In this document: in pieces, positions 19,417 through 28,417 of the stretch
Layout of the letters: each line of letters starts with the position of its first letter
How positions within the stretch are numbered: position 1 is the first letter of the stretch
Assembly (NCBI RefSeq): GCF_010993985.1
Contig: NZ_WINH01000007.1
Span: 101,658 to 165,657 of the forward strand
Source: Paraferrimonas sp. SM1919
GTDB lineage: Bacteria > Pseudomonadota > Gammaproteobacteria > Enterobacterales > Shewanellaceae
Direction of reading: 5' to 3'
DNA: 64,000 nt
Made by a program: the position numbers and the translations under genes
The notes under the pieces: model-generated
Database searches by the model: none
Told to the model about the DNA's origin: nothing
The model's input: the letters and a program-made list of their open reading frames with translations, nothing else

Positions 19417-21267
19417 TTAAAGGCTAGCTTCAACCCACTTTTGTACTTCTGTTTCTAATACGTCTAGAGGCACTGGACCATTTTTTAGAACGGTATCGTG
19501 GAAGCCGCGGATATCAAACTTGTCACCCAGTTGCTTTTTAGCATCCGCGCGCAGTTCTTGAATTTTCAGCATACCAATTTTGTAAGCGGTGGCTTGTGAT
19601 GGCATGACGATGTGACGCTCGACCATTTTCACTGCATCTGACTTAGCGTTTGGTGTGTTAGTGACGTAGTATTCAATGCCTTGTTCGCGAGTCCACTTCT
19701 TAGTGTGGATACCGGTATCTACCACTAGACGACAGGCACGCCATAATTCCATAGCTAGGCGACCAAAGTCAGAGTATGGGTCAGAGTAGAAGCCCATTTC
19801 TTTCGGGAAGTATTCAGAGTATAAGCCCCACCCTTCAATGTAGGCAGTATAGCCACCGAAGCGACGGAATTTAGGCACACCCTCAAGTTCTTGGGCAATG
19901 GCAATTTGCATGTGGTGACCAGGGGTACCTTCGTGGAACGCTAACGCTTCCATTTGGTACTTAGGCATGGCCTTCATGTCATACAGGTTGGCATAGTAGG
20001 TACCTGGACGAGAGCCATCTGGCGCAGGTTGCTGGTAGAAAGCTTTACCCGCTGACTTTTCACGGAAAGGTTCAACCGCTTTTACGATCATTGGTGCCTT
20101 TGGCTTAATACCAAATACCTCGTCTAAGCGCGCTTCCATACCTTCAATTAGGGTGATGGCATCGGCGATATAAGCTTCTTTACCTTCCTTGGTTTCTGGA
20201 TAGTAGAACTGCTGGTCATCGCGCATAAACTTAAAGAAGTCCTGCAGGCTACCATCGAAGTCCACTTGCTTCATAATGGCCCGCATTTCACCGTGAATAC
20301 GCTCAACCTCAGCCAGACCAATGTTGTGGATCTCATCAGAGGTTAGCGATGTGGTAGTGGTTTTTTCTAGGGCACGTTTGTAAAATGCATCACCATCAGG
20401 CAGTTTCCATACGCCGTCTTTATTGTCAGCGCGAGCCTCTAGGCTTTCCACGGTAGCAATTAGCTGGTTGTATGCAGGACCAACGTAGCCAATTAACGCA
20501 GATTTAGCTTGCAGCAATAGGGTTTGTTTTTTGGCATCACTGATATCTAGCTTTTCAATTTTGCCTTTAAAATCGCTCCAAAGGGTTGAGTCTTCGCCAT
20601 ATTTATCAAACGGTGCGCCAGTAATAATGTTCTTGCTATCACGCAACACATGGGCAAACACAAATTTAGGGGCAATAATGCCTGCGGCTGCGCGGGCCTC
20701 TAGGCTGGCAATGAGACCGTTAAAGTATTGACTTACGCCCTCTAAACGGCTGATGTAAGCTTTAGCGTCTGCTTCATTAGTGATCAGATGTTGGTTGATC
20801 AGTAATGATGGCACGCCAGAGTGTTGCCCAAACATTTGGTTAACAGGATAGTTATATAAATGCCATTTGTGATCGTCAATAGCGGCTTGCAGGTTATCTT
20901 TAAGCAGGTTGTAACTTAACAGCGATTGGCCCGTTAGTTTGCTTGGGTCGATTTTGGCTAACCATTGCTGGTGCTTTTTAGTGCGCTCTAAATCTTTGTC
21001 CGCTGCGGCTGGGCTAATGTCATCCCACTTGCCATAGTCTTTTTTAATGCCTAGGTAAGTTTGGTAAATCGGGCTTGCCATCACTGAGTCCATGAAGATC
21101 TTTTCATACACTTCATTGGCTGCGTGGTTGGTTTTTTTACTGATTGCCAGTTGAACTTCTTGTTGTGGAGAGTGGCTGTGGTTAGAGCCGCTTTGGTGAG
21201 CGTTAGCACCAGCACTCAGGCCCATAGTTAGTGCTAGGCTAAGCAAAGTAGGAGTGAACTTTTTCAT
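19417..21267 (-). CDS. DUF885 family secreted protein (putative metallopeptidase)
   Basis: The start at 21267 gives the signal peptide MKKFTPTLLSLALTMGLSAG (cut near ANA) and a protein of 616 residues; the frame extends 24 codons upstream through hydrophobic but non-signal sequence. The DUF885 domain fills the mature protein. The motif AFHEGTPGHHMQIA resembles a zinc-peptidase HExxH-type helix and is the family hallmark; EGWGLYSEYF follows as in thermolysin-like peptidases. Members are periplasmic or lipoprotein peptidases of unsettled specificity. A histidine-rich stretch (HQSGSNHSHSP) follows the cleavage site. It is downstream of hemW but a 100-base gap suggests its own promoter. Confidence 0.85.
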   Translation of the reverse strand: MKKFTPTLLSLALTMGLSAGANAHQSGSNHSHSPQQEVQLAISKKTNHAANEVYEKIFMDSVMASPIYQTYLGIKKDYGKWDDISPAAADKDLERTKKHQQWLAKIDPSKLTGQSLLSYNLLKDNLQAAIDDHKWHLYNYPVNQMFGQHSGVPSLLINQHLITNEADAKAYISRLEGVSQYFNGLIASLEARAAAGIIAPKFVFAHVLRDSKNIITGAPFDKYGEDSTLWSDFKGKIEKLDISDAKKQTLLLQAKSALIGYVGPAYNQLIATVESLEARADNKDGVWKLPDGDAFYKRALEKTTTTSLTSDEIHNIGLAEVERIHGEMRAIMKQVDFDGSLQDFFKFMRDDQQFYYPETKEGKEAYIADAITLIEGMEARLDEVFGIKPKAPMIVKAVEPFREKSAGKAFYQQPAPDGSRPGTYYANLYDMKAMPKYQMEALAFHEGTPGHHMQIAIAQELEGVPKFRRFGGYTAYIEGWGLYSEYFPKEMGFYSDPYSDFGRLAMELWRACRLVVDTGIHTKKWTREQGIEYYVTNTPNAKSDAVKMVERHIVMPSQATAYKIGMLKIQELRADAKKQLGDKFDIRGFHDTVLKNGPVPLDVLETEVQKWVEASL

Positions 21268-21365
21268 ATTGTTTTTCTCTGTTTTCCTTAAAGATTTGTC
21301 TAGCAAATCATAAAGAAAACAGAGATTAAATTTAAACAAAAAGTGTTAAAAGTTATTTCAAAGCA

Positions 21366-22511
21366 CTAATCGCTAATTAAAAAAGGATCTAAAATGTCAT
21401 TGACAAATAGTTGTCCTTTGCTGGTAAGCTGCCATTGTTCACCTTGCTGACGGATTAACCCCTTATCTATTGATGGTTGCAGGCCTCGATTAAGTATTTG
21501 CGCTTCAATACCTGTGCGGGCACTAAAATCACTGCTAGTAAATGGTGTTACCAAGCGAGCACGATTCATTAGGTACTCAAGGGCCCTATCTTCAGGTTCG
21601 ATAGGGCTTTTACGATACAGTTTTTCAATATTGCTTAAGTACCCTTTAGGATGCTTAATCTTTTCTGTGCGCATTATAGTATCGCTCTGAGGCAAGGTGA
21701 TTTTGCCATGGGCGCCGCAACCAATGCCGAGGTAGTCACCAAACTCCCAGTAGTTAATATTATGGCGACATTGATAGCCTTTTTTAGCATAGGCTGAGAC
21801 TTCGTATTGTTCATAACCGAGTTCGCTGAGTAGCGCCCTACCTTGGTCATAGATGTCCCATAGGTCGTCGTCGTCAGGTAGGGTTGGCGGCTTGGAATGG
21901 AACAAGGTATTAGGCTCAATGGTCAGTTGATACCAAGAGATATGCGGCGGGTTTAAGCTCGCCGCTTTTTTGATGTCATTCATTGCTTCTTCGAAGCTTT
22001 GATTTGGTAAACCGTGCATTAAATCGAGGTTGAATGATTTTAGCCCAGAACTCGCTGCTCCTTGCGCCGCTGTTATGGCCTCTGCACCACTGTGAATTCG
22101 TCCAAGGCGTGCAAGTTTGTCGCTATCAAAGCTCTGCACTCCCATAGAAATACGATTAATGCCTGCTGCAACGTAGGCATCAAAACTGTCGTACTCTAGG
22201 GTACCTGGGTTGGCTTCCATGGTAATTTCAGCGTCATCGGCAATAGGGACGATAGCGTGTATTTGGCTAAATAATTCTTTATACCAAGCCCCTGTCATTA
22301 AAGAAGGGGTGCCGCCACCTATAAAGATGGTGGCAATGCTTCGACCTTGAGCTAGGTGCTGATCTTGCTTGAGATCCTCTAGCAGCGCCGCCATATATTC
22401 ATCCCTTGGTAACTCACCATTTTGGGCATGGGAGTTAAAGTCGCAGTAAGGGCACTTTTTTACACACCAAGGAATATGAATATAGAGGCTTAACGGGGGC
22501 AGGGTGAGCAT
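21366..22511 (-). CDS. hemW: HemW, radical SAM haem chaperone
   Basis: A 381-residue HemW. The radical-SAM cluster motif is C16-x3-C20-x2-C23 (PWCVKKCPYC), followed by GGGTPSLM and the EANPGTLE segment. HemW resembles coproporphyrinogen dehydrogenase HemN but lacks its activity and instead delivers haem to respiratory proteins. It starts one base inside the rdgB stop (TAATG), so translation is coupled. The rdgB-hemW pair is standard in gammaproteobacteria. Confidence 0.95.
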   Translation of the reverse strand: MLTLPPLSLYIHIPWCVKKCPYCDFNSHAQNGELPRDEYMAALLEDLKQDQHLAQGRSIATIFIGGGTPSLMTGAWYKELFSQIHAIVPIADDAEITMEANPGTLEYDSFDAYVAAGINRISMGVQSFDSDKLARLGRIHSGAEAITAAQGAASSGLKSFNLDLMHGLPNQSFEEAMNDIKKAASLNPPHISWYQLTIEPNTLFHSKPPTLPDDDDLWDIYDQGRALLSELGYEQYEVSAYAKKGYQCRHNINYWEFGDYLGIGCGAHGKITLPQSDTIMRTEKIKHPKGYLSNIEKLYRKSPIEPEDRALEYLMNRARLVTPFTSSDFSARTGIEAQILNRGLQPSIDKGLIRQQGEQWQLTSKGQLFVNDILDPFLISD

Positions 22512-23110
22512 TACAGCTCACCTAATTGTTTCAGTTTTGCCAGTAGCATCTCCAGTGCTTTACCGCGGTGACTGATGGCATTTTTTTGCTCAGGAGTCAG
22601 TTCAGCGGCGCTTTTAGCGTGCTCGTTACACACAAAAATAGGGTCGTAACCGTGGCCCCCGTTACCGTGTGGGGCATCGCTAATGGTGCCCTCCCAGCTG
22701 GCTTGACAAATCACTGGACTCGCATCTTGATGGTGACGCATGTATACCAAGACACACTGGAAGCGGGCTTTACGGTTTGGATTATCGCCTAACTCTTTCA
22801 GTAGCTTAGTGTAATTGTCTTGGGCAGTGGCCCCTTCACCGCCATAGCGAGCAGAATACACCCCCGGTGCTCCGTTAAGACCATCGGCTTCAATGCCTGA
22901 GTCATCACTGATGGCTGGCAGACCAGAAATTTCAGCGGCATGGCGGGCTTTAATAATGGCATTTTCAACAAAGGTAGTACCGGTTTCGGCGACTTCGCTG
23001 ACATTAAATTCACTTTGAGGCTTAATGGTTACTGCAAGGTCTTGGAACATTTGCGTGAATTCGGCAAGTTTACCTTTGTTGCCACTGGCAAGGACGATAT
23101 TTTTTGTCAT
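22511..23110 (-). CDS. rdgB: RdgB, dITP/XTP pyrophosphatase
   Basis: A 199-residue HAM1-family nucleotide pyrophosphatase, which removes ITP, dITP and XTP from the pool and so limits mutagenic incorporation. Motifs are the N-terminal IVLASGNKGKLAEF, the ISDDSGIEADGLNGAPGVYS active-site segment, and SHRGKALEM near the end. It overlaps hemW by one base. Confidence 0.97.
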   Translation of the reverse strand: MTKNIVLASGNKGKLAEFTQMFQDLAVTIKPQSEFNVSEVAETGTTFVENAIIKARHAAEISGLPAISDDSGIEADGLNGAPGVYSARYGGEGATAQDNYTKLLKELGDNPNRKARFQCVLVYMRHHQDASPVICQASWEGTISDAPHGNGGHGYDPIFVCNEHAKSAAELTPEQKNAISHRGKALEMLLAKLKQLGEL

Positions 23111-23174
23111 GATATTAGAGTCTGTTGATCTTTCATGTTTACTGTATGTGCGAATTAAAGGGCAACAGGCCCTA

Positions 23175-23612
23175 TTAATCGACGTAAAACTTCTGATTAA
23201 ATTTAATTTTGGTGTTTAAACTGCGGCCGACACTTACTTGCACTTCAAAGTTTAAGACTTCTTCGTTGCGGTGACCGACTTCGGCAATGTAATAAATCGC
23301 ATCACCCTCTTTAATCTCTTTAAAGTTAAGGGTTTTCATGGTCGAAATTAGATTACGGGCATGGCCGCTGACATTGGCTTCAACCGCTGGATTGTTTGCC
23401 ATCACACGGTTCAGTACTGAAATATTCACCAGCGCATTGTAGCGGGAGCGCTCAACACCATATTGTTTAGCGACCTCAGGAGTTATGAAGGTTGAGGGGA
23501 AAGCGACATAATGGATTTCATAATTGCCCACGATTGTTTTTTGTTCGGCATGAGCTTGATGACTCACTAAGGTAAGCAAGGTGAGGGCAAAACCGATAAA
23601 TAGTTGTTTCAT
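23175..23612 (-). CDS. DUF4426 periplasmic protein
   Basis: A 145-residue protein with signal peptide MKQLFIGFALTLLTLVSHQAHA. The mature part matches DUF4426 (GNYEIHYVAFPSTFITPEVA, RYNALVNISVL). The function is unknown; the gene is regularly found between yggU and rdgB in Alteromonadales and Vibrionales, as here. It is 11 bases downstream of the yggU stop and is probably co-transcribed with it. Confidence 0.88.
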   Translation of the reverse strand: MKQLFIGFALTLLTLVSHQAHAEQKTIVGNYEIHYVAFPSTFITPEVAKQYGVERSRYNALVNISVLNRVMANNPAVEANVSGHARNLISTMKTLNFKEIKEGDAIYYIAEVGHRNEEVLNFEVQVSVGRSLNTKIKFNQKFYVD

Positions 23613-23623
23613 AAAGGGGCCTA

Positions 23624-23929
23624 TTAGGTTAAGTATTGGCTGAGTTCATTTGGAATTATAGTCGGTGATTCTACTTTAATGTGCTTGTGACGACTTTGCT
23701 GGCCACGAATTAAGGTCACTTTACTTTTGGCGACCTTGCATTGTTTGGCAATTAGCCTTATCACATGGTCGTTGGCTTTACCGTCGATTGGCGGTGCAGT
23801 TATCGCCAGCTTGAGTTCATCGCCATGGCGGCCAAGCCATTTATCACGGCTGGCCTTAGGCTGCACATACAAACTTAGATATAAGCAGCCGTCTTTGATG
23901 GTCAGCACTGTTGCTAGACCATGTACCAT
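23624..23929 (-). CDS. yggU: YggU/DUF167 family protein
   Basis: A 101-residue DUF167 protein with the family signature LYVQPKASRDKWLGRHGDELKLAITAPP-type core (split here: YVQPKASRD, GDELKLAITAPPIDGKAN). The role is unknown. The ATG at 23929 overlaps the end of yggT by 16 bases; a GTG seven codons later is an alternative that would still overlap slightly or abut. Co-transcribed with yggT. Confidence 0.9.
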   Translation of the reverse strand: MVHGLATVLTIKDGCLYLSLYVQPKASRDKWLGRHGDELKLAITAPPIDGKANDHVIRLIAKQCKVAKSKVTLIRGQQSRHKHIKVESPTIIPNELSQYLT

Positions 23930-24462
23930 ATAGGGCCAATCAGGTCACCAATAAGCTTGTTGATAAAGTTTAATCCTATCATCAGAATTAGCAGGCTTAA
24001 ATCTAGACCGCCCATTGGGGGGATAATACGGCGAATTGGCGCTAAAAAAGGCTCAGTCATTTGGGCCAGTACTGCTTCAAATGGTGAAAAACCTTGTGAT
24101 ACCCAACTTAAAATTGCTCTTATAATCAGCATCCAAAATAAAAGCATGCCCAGCTCTTTAGCAACACTAAGAGTGCTAATTAAAGCAAGATTCAGTAGAT
24201 CAATTTGGCTGCTCATCATCATTAATAATGACCATTTTGTTGCTGCTACAACAAAAGCGAGTACCAATGTGGATGTGTCAAACCGACCAATGCTTGGTAT
24301 TACTCTTCTTAATGGCGCCACAATGGGTTGTGTCGCTTTAACAACAAACTGACTAAAAGGGTTGTAAAAATCAGCTCGTACAAATTGCAGCCATAAGCGC
24401 AATAATACCACCATTAAGTACAGGTCAAATAATACGGTTATAAGGTATTGCATTGCATTCAT
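23914..24462 (-). CDS. yggT: YggT family inner membrane protein
   Basis: A 182-residue protein with two copies of the YggT repeat, each with two helices (YLITVLFDLYLMVVLLRLWL and MLLFWMLIIRAILSWVSQG), each followed by the conserved (F/L)xPxRR(V/I)IP segment (VAPLRRVIPSIG, LAPIRRIIPPMG). YggT proteins have been linked to osmotic and potassium homeostasis and, in other phyla, to septum placement. It lies 12 bases downstream of proC, in the same operon. Confidence 0.92.
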   Translation of the reverse strand: MNAMQYLITVLFDLYLMVVLLRLWLQFVRADFYNPFSQFVVKATQPIVAPLRRVIPSIGRFDTSTLVLAFVVAATKWSLLMMMSSQIDLLNLALISTLSVAKELGMLLFWMLIIRAILSWVSQGFSPFEAVLAQMTEPFLAPIRRIIPPMGGLDLSLLILMIGLNFINKLIGDLIGPIWYMV

Positions 24463-24474
24463 TGGTTTTTCTCC

Positions 24475-25290
24475 TTAAAAAATCTTAGCCATTGCATCGG
24501 CTCTAGCAACACAGGCAGTCATGGCGTCATCCACAATAGTGCGAAGATCTGCTTGCTCAAATTGTTCAATCGCTGCGGCAGTGGTGCCCCCTTTAGAGGT
24601 GACATTGGCACGTAACTGCGCGGCTGAAATATCTGGGTTTTGTTCTAGCATGGCAGCGGCGCCGGCCATGGCACTGGCCACCATAGTACGCGCTTGTTGC
24701 TCATCGGTACCCATTTTTTTCGCTGACGCTATCATGGCTTCAGCAAATAGGAAAAAATAAGCCGGAGAAGAACCAGCACAAGCAATGACTTGATCTAGGC
24801 CGAACTCATTTTCAACCCAAACGGTTTGACCAACAGCGGCCATTAAATCATTACAGTAATTTCTGTCACATTCATTGAGTTGAGGGGCGTATAAACCAGT
24901 TAACCCTTTACCCAATAGCGATGGTGTATTGGGCATGGTGCGCACAAGGTTAATGCTTTGCCCCAAGTAATCATGATAACGCTCGGCCTTAATGCCGGCA
25001 GCAATAGTAATAAATAGCTTATTGGATAAGTCTACACCCTGCAGCTTTTCACACATTTGCTGCATTAACTGAGGTTTTACCGCCAGTACAATCACATCCA
25101 CCTGCTTGACTAACTCTAAGTTGTCATTAGTGACATTAATACCAAAGTCACTAACCAGCGCATCCAGTTTTGGCTGGGAAGGGTTAGAAGCAAAAATTTT
25201 GTCGTTAGGGTAATTGCCATTAACGAGGCCGCCAATGATTGAGCGCGTCATATTACCTGCGCCAATAAAACCAATTGAACGAATGTCCAT
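24475..25290 (-). CDS. proC: Pyrroline-5-carboxylate reductase ProC
   Basis: A 271-residue enzyme for the last step of proline synthesis, using NAD(P)H. The Rossmann motif GFIGAGNMTRSIIGGL is at the start; VRTMPNTPSLLGKGLTGLY and the C-terminal LRANVTSKGGTTAAAIE are the substrate-site signatures. It lies between yggS and yggT, the usual order. Confidence 0.97.
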   Translation of the reverse strand: MDIRSIGFIGAGNMTRSIIGGLVNGNYPNDKIFASNPSQPKLDALVSDFGINVTNDNLELVKQVDVIVLAVKPQLMQQMCEKLQGVDLSNKLFITIAAGIKAERYHDYLGQSINLVRTMPNTPSLLGKGLTGLYAPQLNECDRNYCNDLMAAVGQTVWVENEFGLDQVIACAGSSPAYFFLFAEAMIASAKKMGTDEQQARTMVASAMAGAAAMLEQNPDISAAQLRANVTSKGGTTAAAIEQFEQADLRTIVDDAMTACVARADAMAKIF

Positions 25291-25311
25291 ATTAATTCCT
25301 TTAAAAATTCT

Positions 25312-25998
25312 TTATTGTTTTACTGTTCTGGCACCAAAAATAGCACTGCCCACTCTTACCATGGTGCTGCCATTGTTGATGGCCAAATCCAAATCGCCGC
25401 TCATGCCCATAGATAAAGTATCAATATCAGGGTATTGCTCGGCCAGTTTGTCAAATGCTTGCTTTAACTGGCTAAACTCAAGATTTTGCTGGGCTTCATC
25501 CTTTGAATTAGCAGGGATGGCCATCAGTCCCCTTAGCTTGATGTTCTCTAACTCACTCAGTTGTTTAGCCAACTCATCGACTTGTTCTAAAGGGATGCCC
25601 GATTTGGAAGCTTCATTAGAAATGTTAACCTGAATACAAACATTAAGCGGTGCCTTGTCCGCTGGGCGTTGATCATTTAAACGCTTGGCAATTTTCAGTC
25701 TGTCCACAGTATGCATCCAATCAAAGTGCTCCGCCACAAGCTTCGATTTATTGGACTGCAATGGTCCAATGAAATGCCAACTAATATCCTTATGTGGGCA
25801 GGTTTGGATTTTTTCTACCCCCTCTTGCACATAGTTTTCACCAAAATGACGCTGACCGAGACTGTATAACGCCAGTATATCGGCTAATGGCTTGGTCTTA
25901 CTAACAGCAAGCAGCGAAACTTGCTGTTGTGAACTATGTTTAGAAGCAGCATCAATTTGCTTGATAATGGTGTTGTATCTGTCAGCGATATTGGTCAT
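25312..25998 (-). CDS. yggS: YggS/PLPBP, pyridoxal phosphate homeostasis protein
   Basis: A 228-residue alanine-racemase-fold protein that binds PLP and balances the vitamin B6 pool. The PLP lysine lies in LLAVSKTKP; HFGENYVQEG, WHFIGPLQSNK and MGMSGDLDLAI are family signatures. It has no racemase second domain. First gene of the yggS-proC-yggT-yggU-DUF4426-rdgB-hemW cluster and divergent from pilT. Confidence 0.96.
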   Translation of the reverse strand: MTNIADRYNTIIKQIDAASKHSSQQQVSLLAVSKTKPLADILALYSLGQRHFGENYVQEGVEKIQTCPHKDISWHFIGPLQSNKSKLVAEHFDWMHTVDRLKIAKRLNDQRPADKAPLNVCIQVNISNEASKSGIPLEQVDELAKQLSELENIKLRGLMAIPANSKDEAQQNLEFSQLKQAFDKLAEQYPDIDTLSMGMSGDLDLAINNGSTMVRVGSAIFGARTVKQ

Positions 25999-26030
25999 TT
26001 AGCTCAGTTACCAGAGGAGTTGTATGGGTA

Positions 26031-27065
26031 ATGGATATAGCACAGTTACTTAGTTTTAGTGTAAAGCACGGCGCTTCCGATTTGCACCTGAGTGCAGGCG
26101 TTGCCCCTATGATAAGGGTAGATGGTGAGGTTCGCAAAATTAACTTACCAGATTTAACCCAACAACAGGTTCATTCATTAGTATTTGATATTATGAATGA
26201 TAAACAAAGGTTGGAATTTGAACAAAAATTAGAGGTCGATTTTTCCTTTGAAGTACCAGAGTTATCTCGTTTTAGGGTAAATGCATTTAATCAGGCGCGG
26301 GGTTACGGCGCGGTTTTTAGAACCATTCCCACCAAAATATTGTCGTTAGTTGAGTTAAATGCGCCATTGATATTTCAAGATATCGCAAAACTCCCACGCG
26401 GTTTAGTATTAGTGACCGGGCCAACAGGTTCTGGCAAATCAACAACTCTTGCTGCTATGGTCGACTTTATCAACAATACCCGCCATGAACATATACTCAC
26501 TATTGAAGATCCTATTGAATTTGTTCATCAAAATAAACTGTGTTTGATTAATCAGCGCGAAGTTCATCGCGATACTTTGAGCTTTGATGCTGCTCTGCGT
26601 TCCGCCCTAAGGGAAGACCCCGATGTGATTTTAGTGGGGGAATTAAGGGATTTAGAAACCATACGTTTGGCACTAACAGCCGCAGAAACCGGCCACTTGG
26701 TGTTTGGTACCTTGCATACCACTTCTGCAGCAAAAACCGTTGATAGGATAGTAGATGTTTTTCCAGCGGGAGAAAAATCTATGGTGCGCACTATGCTATC
26801 AGAGTCCTTACAGGCGGTAATTTCTCAAACACTCATTAGAAAATCGGGAGGGGGCAGGGTAGCAGCCCATGAAATTATGATCGGCACCCCCGCAATACGC
26901 AATTTGATCCGTGAAGACAAAGTCGCGCAGATGTACAGTGCTATTCAAACGGGGATGAGCGTGGGCATGCAAACCTTAGAACAAGCGTTACAAACACTCG
27001 TTCAAAAAGGGGTTATTTCCCAAGAAGCGGCACAGGCTAAAAGTCTACTCAAATTAAAGGGGTGA
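26031..27065 (+). CDS. pilT: PilT, type IV pilus retraction ATPase
   Basis: A 344-residue hexameric ATPase that powers pilus retraction and twitching. The N-terminal PAS-like domain starts HGASDLHLSAGVAPMIRVDG. Walker A is GPTGSGKSTT, followed by the Asp box (ILTIEDPIEFVH), Walker B (DPDVILVGELRD) and His box (ETGHLVFGTLHT). The C-terminal AIRNLIREDK motif specific to PilT is present. Ribosome site GAGGAG is upstream. pilU follows directly. Confidence 0.97.
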   Translation: MDIAQLLSFSVKHGASDLHLSAGVAPMIRVDGEVRKINLPDLTQQQVHSLVFDIMNDKQRLEFEQKLEVDFSFEVPELSRFRVNAFNQARGYGAVFRTIPTKILSLVELNAPLIFQDIAKLPRGLVLVTGPTGSGKSTTLAAMVDFINNTRHEHILTIEDPIEFVHQNKLCLINQREVHRDTLSFDAALRSALREDPDVILVGELRDLETIRLALTAAETGHLVFGTLHTTSAAKTVDRIVDVFPAGEKSMVRTMLSESLQAVISQTLIRKSGGGRVAAHEIMIGTPAIRNLIREDKVAQMYSAIQTGMSVGMQTLEQALQTLVQKGVISQEAAQAKSLLKLKG

Positions 27066-28175
27066 ATGATGCAATTTAGCGATATTTTACAGAAGATGAT
27101 AGATAAAAAAGCCGCCGATTTATTTATTACCAGTGGTCTGCCAATTAGTGCCAAAATTGATGGTGAAATTCAACCTCTTACCCAGCAAGCACTTAGCGAT
27201 GAACAAGCTTTACTGTTAGTGAAATCTTTGATGAATGAAGATCAGCAACAGTTATTTAGTCAAACCAAAGAGGCAAACTTCGCATTAAATCATCAACTTG
27301 GCCGCTTTCGCGTCAGTGCCATGTGGCAACGGGAGACAGCAGCAGCAGTTTTAAGACGAATAGAAACCCAAATCCCGGATATGGATAAGCTCGGCTTGCC
27401 GGATATTTTAAAAACTGTAGTGATGAATAAGCGTGGCCTGGTGATTTTAGTGGGCGGGACGGGTACAGGTAAATCTACCACTTTGGCGGCGATGATTGGC
27501 CACAGAAATCAGTCTTCTAAGGGGCATATTCTAACGATTGAAGACCCCGTTGAATTTGTCCATCCGCACGTTAATTGTGTGGTGTCCCAGCGTGAGGTTG
27601 GCGTCGATACCGAAAGTTTTGATGCGGCTTTAAAAAGTGCCCTAAGGCAAGCCCCCGATGTGATTTTAATTGGAGAAATTCGTTCTCAGCAAACCATGGA
27701 ATTTGCCATGACCTTTGCAGAAACCGGCCACTTATGTTTGGCGACTCTGCATGCAAACAACGCTAACCAAGCTCTAGACAGAATTTTGCATTTAATGCCC
27801 AAGGAGCGTCAAGCTCAAGTGTTATTTGATTTATCACTTAACCTCAAAGGCATTATTGCACAGCAATTAATTAAAAAAGAATCAGGGGGCAGGGTGGTGG
27901 CCTTAGAAATTTTACTCAACACCCCTGGGGTGAGCAGTGCCATTGCTCAGGGAGAATTGCATGTATTAAAAGAAACCATGGCTAAATCTACCCAAGATGG
28001 CATGCAAACCTTCGATCAAGCCTTGTTTAATTTAGCGATTGCCGGTGATATCACCCAAGCTCAAGCCTTAGCCCATGCCGACAGTGCCAATGACCTCCGC
28101 TTAAGATTTAAGTTAGAGGGAAGTCATCATTGTGACGATGATGATATGCGTGGCGTTACCGTCGACTTTAGCTAA
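27066..28175 (+). CDS. pilU: PilU, PilT-dependent retraction ATPase
   Basis: A 369-residue PilT paralogue that aids retraction under load. It has the same motif order: GGTGTGKSTTLAAM (Walker A), ILTIEDPVEFVH, APDVILIGEIRS (Walker B) and TGHLCLATLHAN. The C-terminal tail rich in Asp and His (HHCDDDD) is typical of PilU. Two ATGs are adjacent (27066 and 27069); AAGGGG is better placed for the second. It begins immediately after the pilT stop, so the two form an operon. Confidence 0.96.
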   Translation: MMQFSDILQKMIDKKAADLFITSGLPISAKIDGEIQPLTQQALSDEQALLLVKSLMNEDQQQLFSQTKEANFALNHQLGRFRVSAMWQRETAAAVLRRIETQIPDMDKLGLPDILKTVVMNKRGLVILVGGTGTGKSTTLAAMIGHRNQSSKGHILTIEDPVEFVHPHVNCVVSQREVGVDTESFDAALKSALRQAPDVILIGEIRSQQTMEFAMTFAETGHLCLATLHANNANQALDRILHLMPKERQAQVLFDLSLNLKGIIAQQLIKKESGGRVVALEILLNTPGVSSAIAQGELHVLKETMAKSTQDGMQTFDQALFNLAIAGDITQAQALAHADSANDLRLRFKLEGSHHCDDDDMRGVTVDFS

Positions 28176-28417
28176 GGGGAGTTGATCTTCCATATTGACT
28201 TTATGTCACTCAGCCTAGCGCGTTTATTTGTTATACCTGCTGCGTTGGAGGTCATTAGTGTAGCCCTCTCCAGCAATGACCATTTCCTTATCATTTTGAA
28301 ATAAAGAGTAAAGACTAACAAACGGCTTATGTTCAGAGCAGCAAAGGTCAACATAACCTAAGTTGTAATTTATAACTCTTTGATTTAATTTAAAAGCTGG
28401 GCAACAGGAAGCGTCTT

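Noticed and set aside
28172..28354. 60-codon frame between pilU and the MocR gene (minus strand)
   Set aside because: No ribosome site, no recognisable domain, and it overlaps the pilU end. The hairpin GGTCATT...AATGACC there is short.
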